NCBI GenBank assembly: GCA_022539475.1
Contig: VCMS01000009.1
Span: forward strand, 322,043-386,042
Source: Gracilaria domingensis
Lineage: Eukaryota; Rhodophyta; Florideophyceae; Gracilariales; Gracilariaceae
Reading direction: 5' to 3'
DNA length: 64,000 bases
The position numbers and the translations under genes were made by a program. This document shows, piece by piece, positions 61,889 to 64,000 of the stretch. The notes beneath the pieces were generated by a model. The model saw nothing but the letters and a program-made list of their open reading frames with translations, did not search any database and was not told the DNA's origin. How positions within the stretch are numbered: position 1 is the stretch's first letter; each line of letters starts with the position of its first letter.

Positions 61889-64000
61889 GGCACCAATTTT
61901 TGTTGAAAGCAGAGCGCGTCCGTGAAAATCGGGGGGCAGGTGCTGGCCGATGAGTAAAGGCGGAGTTACCTGTGATACCGCGTTTAGGCAGTCGTGCTGT
62001 TGACAGATACTCGGTTCAGATACACTTAAGTTCAGGTTTGAAAGGCAGATAAGCTCGAGAGGAACAGTGCGTACTCTGGAAGAATTCAAAAGCAGCAATG
62101 TCCGTGACAACGCTCATGGTTCCCATTCGCACCTCCACTTCCCGTTTAGGTCCTTCCAATAAGTCAGTTACTAAGAGCAACATGTGCTTTATAAACAAGA
62201 TTGACAAGAGTGTAGGAAGGTACGAAAGTGCCAAAATGACGCGCACCTGCTACAAAACCAGGGGCGTTCGTAGCCACGGGAGCTCTCGATTTCTTGTCTG
62301 CAGTCTTCATTATGAATAACTGCATTCACTCATTTTCATTGGGTGTCAGATCTGACAGCTTGTGTTTGTGTTTTTAAAGGTTTCTTCAAACCTTTATCTA
62401 GAGACTCTTCTATCAGAAATGCTCAACACCTTGAAACACATCATGTCGTGCGAAGAGTGGAATGCATATGCGTCATTTTTGTTTCGAAACATTTCAAAAT
62501 TGTGCTACTCCTGCTACACAGTGTGTCAACAATGTCCTGCATATTGATATATGAAACGGAAGCAGACAAAGGTGGAGCCTGCTGCTTATCACTTTATAAT
62601 ACTGCGACGGTTGAGTCTTGGTTTTGCATTGATGTAGTAAGGCTCCTATGAGAACGGTCCTCTGCCAGTCTGGAAAAAGGCGCATTATCTTCTCAGCCTG
62701 TGGTGTCTGTCGCAATGGTTGCTCTCAGCTCCTAAGCACACGCCGTTTCCGTTTTCCCCATAGCGTTCAGGACTACAGTTGCGATTATTAAATATCCAAA
62801 GCGAAAAGGGGGCTCCCAAACACCAGTCTTTTTGTTCCGTTCCTTTCGACAAAAACATGTTGTAGATGTAAAGCTGTGGAACACGTAAAGAAAATGCGAA
62901 GTCCACGGTAGCTGTGACCATGCTGTAGGGAACAGCAACGGCACACGACTTCTGATCATGCCAAATTGTGCGGTGATACGGAGAAAGGATAGAGACCAAT
63001 CAGTGCTGGACCCTCTGTCTACATGTCGTCCCTATCGGCAAAGCTCCCACTCTATTGCATTGCCATTGGAATTCTCTACAAGTTCTGAGAGAGCTAGAAA
63101 TGGCCATATTGAGGTACGCGTCTGCGCAAGAATTTTATACAGTGTAATCGCGCTGCATGTTTCGGTTCTCGGCAAATTGCTATCGAGGTGGGGAGAATGC
63201 GTGCTTTCCCAAGACATGCACCTTTCTCTAGCTAGCTAACAAAACGAGACCAGTTGTTGTGTAACACGAGTGTTTCTTGTCAAAAATAGTGTCGTATATC
63301 GCAACGCAACGCTTGGAAAGCCGCTTTGCTTGTCAACAATGTCTGTTGCCATTATCTGGCAGAGATGCTCCCAACATTTTGGAAGATACCAAGGGTAACG
63401 ATGTACAAGGATACACGTGCATCATCGGGAAGTGGAGCGCTGTGTGAGCCTCTCAGAGGTGCTGATGTGCGTTCCTCAGGGACGGCATGCTGCCTTCGGA
63501 ACGATAATCAAATCAAAAACACGAAAACAGGGCCGAAAATGGCGCTCAGGATTGTTTGGAACTGTAAGCCAGCAAGGCTGTAAGTTTCTGTGCCATGGGA
63601 GCTTCGGTTCCTGTTCAATGTTCGTTTGGTTCATTGAACCAAACGAACAGGATCCGAAGCTGAGCTTCGTTCCCACAGCCTCGACAGAACCATATTTGGA
63701 TATTTGGATCTCTACAATCTTGTGATCCTGGTCCAGTTGACGATGATCGAGATGGCAGCAGCTGATGTTACTGGAAGTTGGAACTATCGACGAGTACCGC
63801 TCTCTGTAACAGGAGGCCTGTTGTCTGTTCACTTAACACGTTCTACGGTCGAGCTCGGAGGGCGTTGCTCTTATCTGCAGCTGCAGCTTTAGTAAGCACC
63901 CCTGCATGCGGAGGGAAAGCTTCGTCCCGCAAACCTCGAAACGAATTCTTCATGGCATGTACTTAATGTACTTCAGATGCTTCCGGGATCAGAGTCACTT
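61889..64000. other. intergenic, no supported gene; ends with hairpin
   Basis: 2.1 kb. The left part is the promoter of the membrane-protein gene. Remaining frames are short and featureless on both strands. A long imperfect hairpin (63601-63660) is listed separately. A gene may begin beyond the window edge. Confidence 0.45.
63601..63660. repeat. long imperfect hairpin, stem of about 26 bp
   Basis: The 60-bp stretch folds back on itself: right arm TGAACCAAACGAACAGG... pairs with left arm ...GTTTGGTTCA, with one mismatch and a 7-base insertion (AATGTTC) in the left arm. The loop is only a few bases. Confidence 0.85.

Overview
The window looks like nuclear DNA of a photosynthetic or plastid-related eukaryote with very few introns. 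A multicellular (florideophyte-type) red alga is my best guess. Reasons: almost every gene is one open exon, and the three introns I can place are 62, 68 and 151 bp with GT..AG ends. A glutaredoxin-2-like protein carries an organelle-targeting-like leader. There is a Golgi PAPS transporter, as expected where sulfated polysaccharides are made. Secreted Pro/Ser-rich proteins are common. No gene is species-diagnostic, so the lineage is inference.

Layout. 1-7.1 kb: glutaredoxin-2-like protein (-), a large Cys2-His2/BED-finger-like protein (-), and a protein with three MSP/VAP-type domains (+), the last two sharing a 482-bp divergent promoter. 7.1-16.5 kb: mostly gene-poor, with a three-segment membrane protein at 8.8 kb and a possible 84-residue double-CxxC protein. 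16.5-20.2 kb: a two-exon R2R3-MYB (-), a PHO80/P-type cyclin (+) and a two-exon four-helix MARVEL-like protein (-). 20.2-26.7 kb: gene desert holding a 241-bp piggyBac-type MITE with TTAA target duplications. 26.7-31.2 kb: small secreted Cys-rich protein (-), CTR copper transporter (+), U1-C (+) and seryl-tRNA synthetase (-). 31.8-35.6 kb: BUB1/BUBR1-type checkpoint kinase (+) and an HSDL2-like SDR (-). 37.2-42.4 kb: SLC35B2-like PAPS transporter (-), membrane RING-H2 protein (-), an unknown 118-residue protein (-) and an unknown 411-residue protein (+), within extremely CpG-rich DNA. 42.5-48.5 kb: a spliced three-finger C2H2 factor (-), a second R2R3-MYB (-) and DPH3 (-). 49-62 kb is dominated by secretory or membrane proteins: a 797-residue Pro/Ser-rich repeat protein (+), a secreted Cys protein (-), a broken paralogue of the membrane family (+), a subtilisin-like protease (-), a secreted Pro-Ser-stalk protein (-) and an intact membrane-family member (-).

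Two observations stand out. First, the subtilisin-like protease at 56.2-57.6 kb and the stalk protein at 59 kb share a C-x3-C domain of about 85-95 residues. In the protease it occupies the propeptide position; in the stalk protein it stands alone at the C-terminus, which suggests a free-standing propeptide or inhibitor module. Second, three loci (8.8, 55.3 and 60.8-61.9 kb) appear to encode one family of proteins with two N-terminal membrane helices, a cysteine-containing ectodomain and, in the two intact copies, a third helix and cytoplasmic tail. The 55-kb copy is frameshifted. Neither family has a function I can name.

Base composition is sharply split. Gene-dense blocks (about 4.8-6, 27.8-28.4, 38.3-41.6, 46.9-49.2 and 59-59.7 kb) are GC-rich, with (CG)n or alternating purine-pyrimidine tracts, while long gene-poor stretches are AT-richer. 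I found no convincing tRNA, rRNA, snRNA, CRISPR array or intact autonomous transposon.
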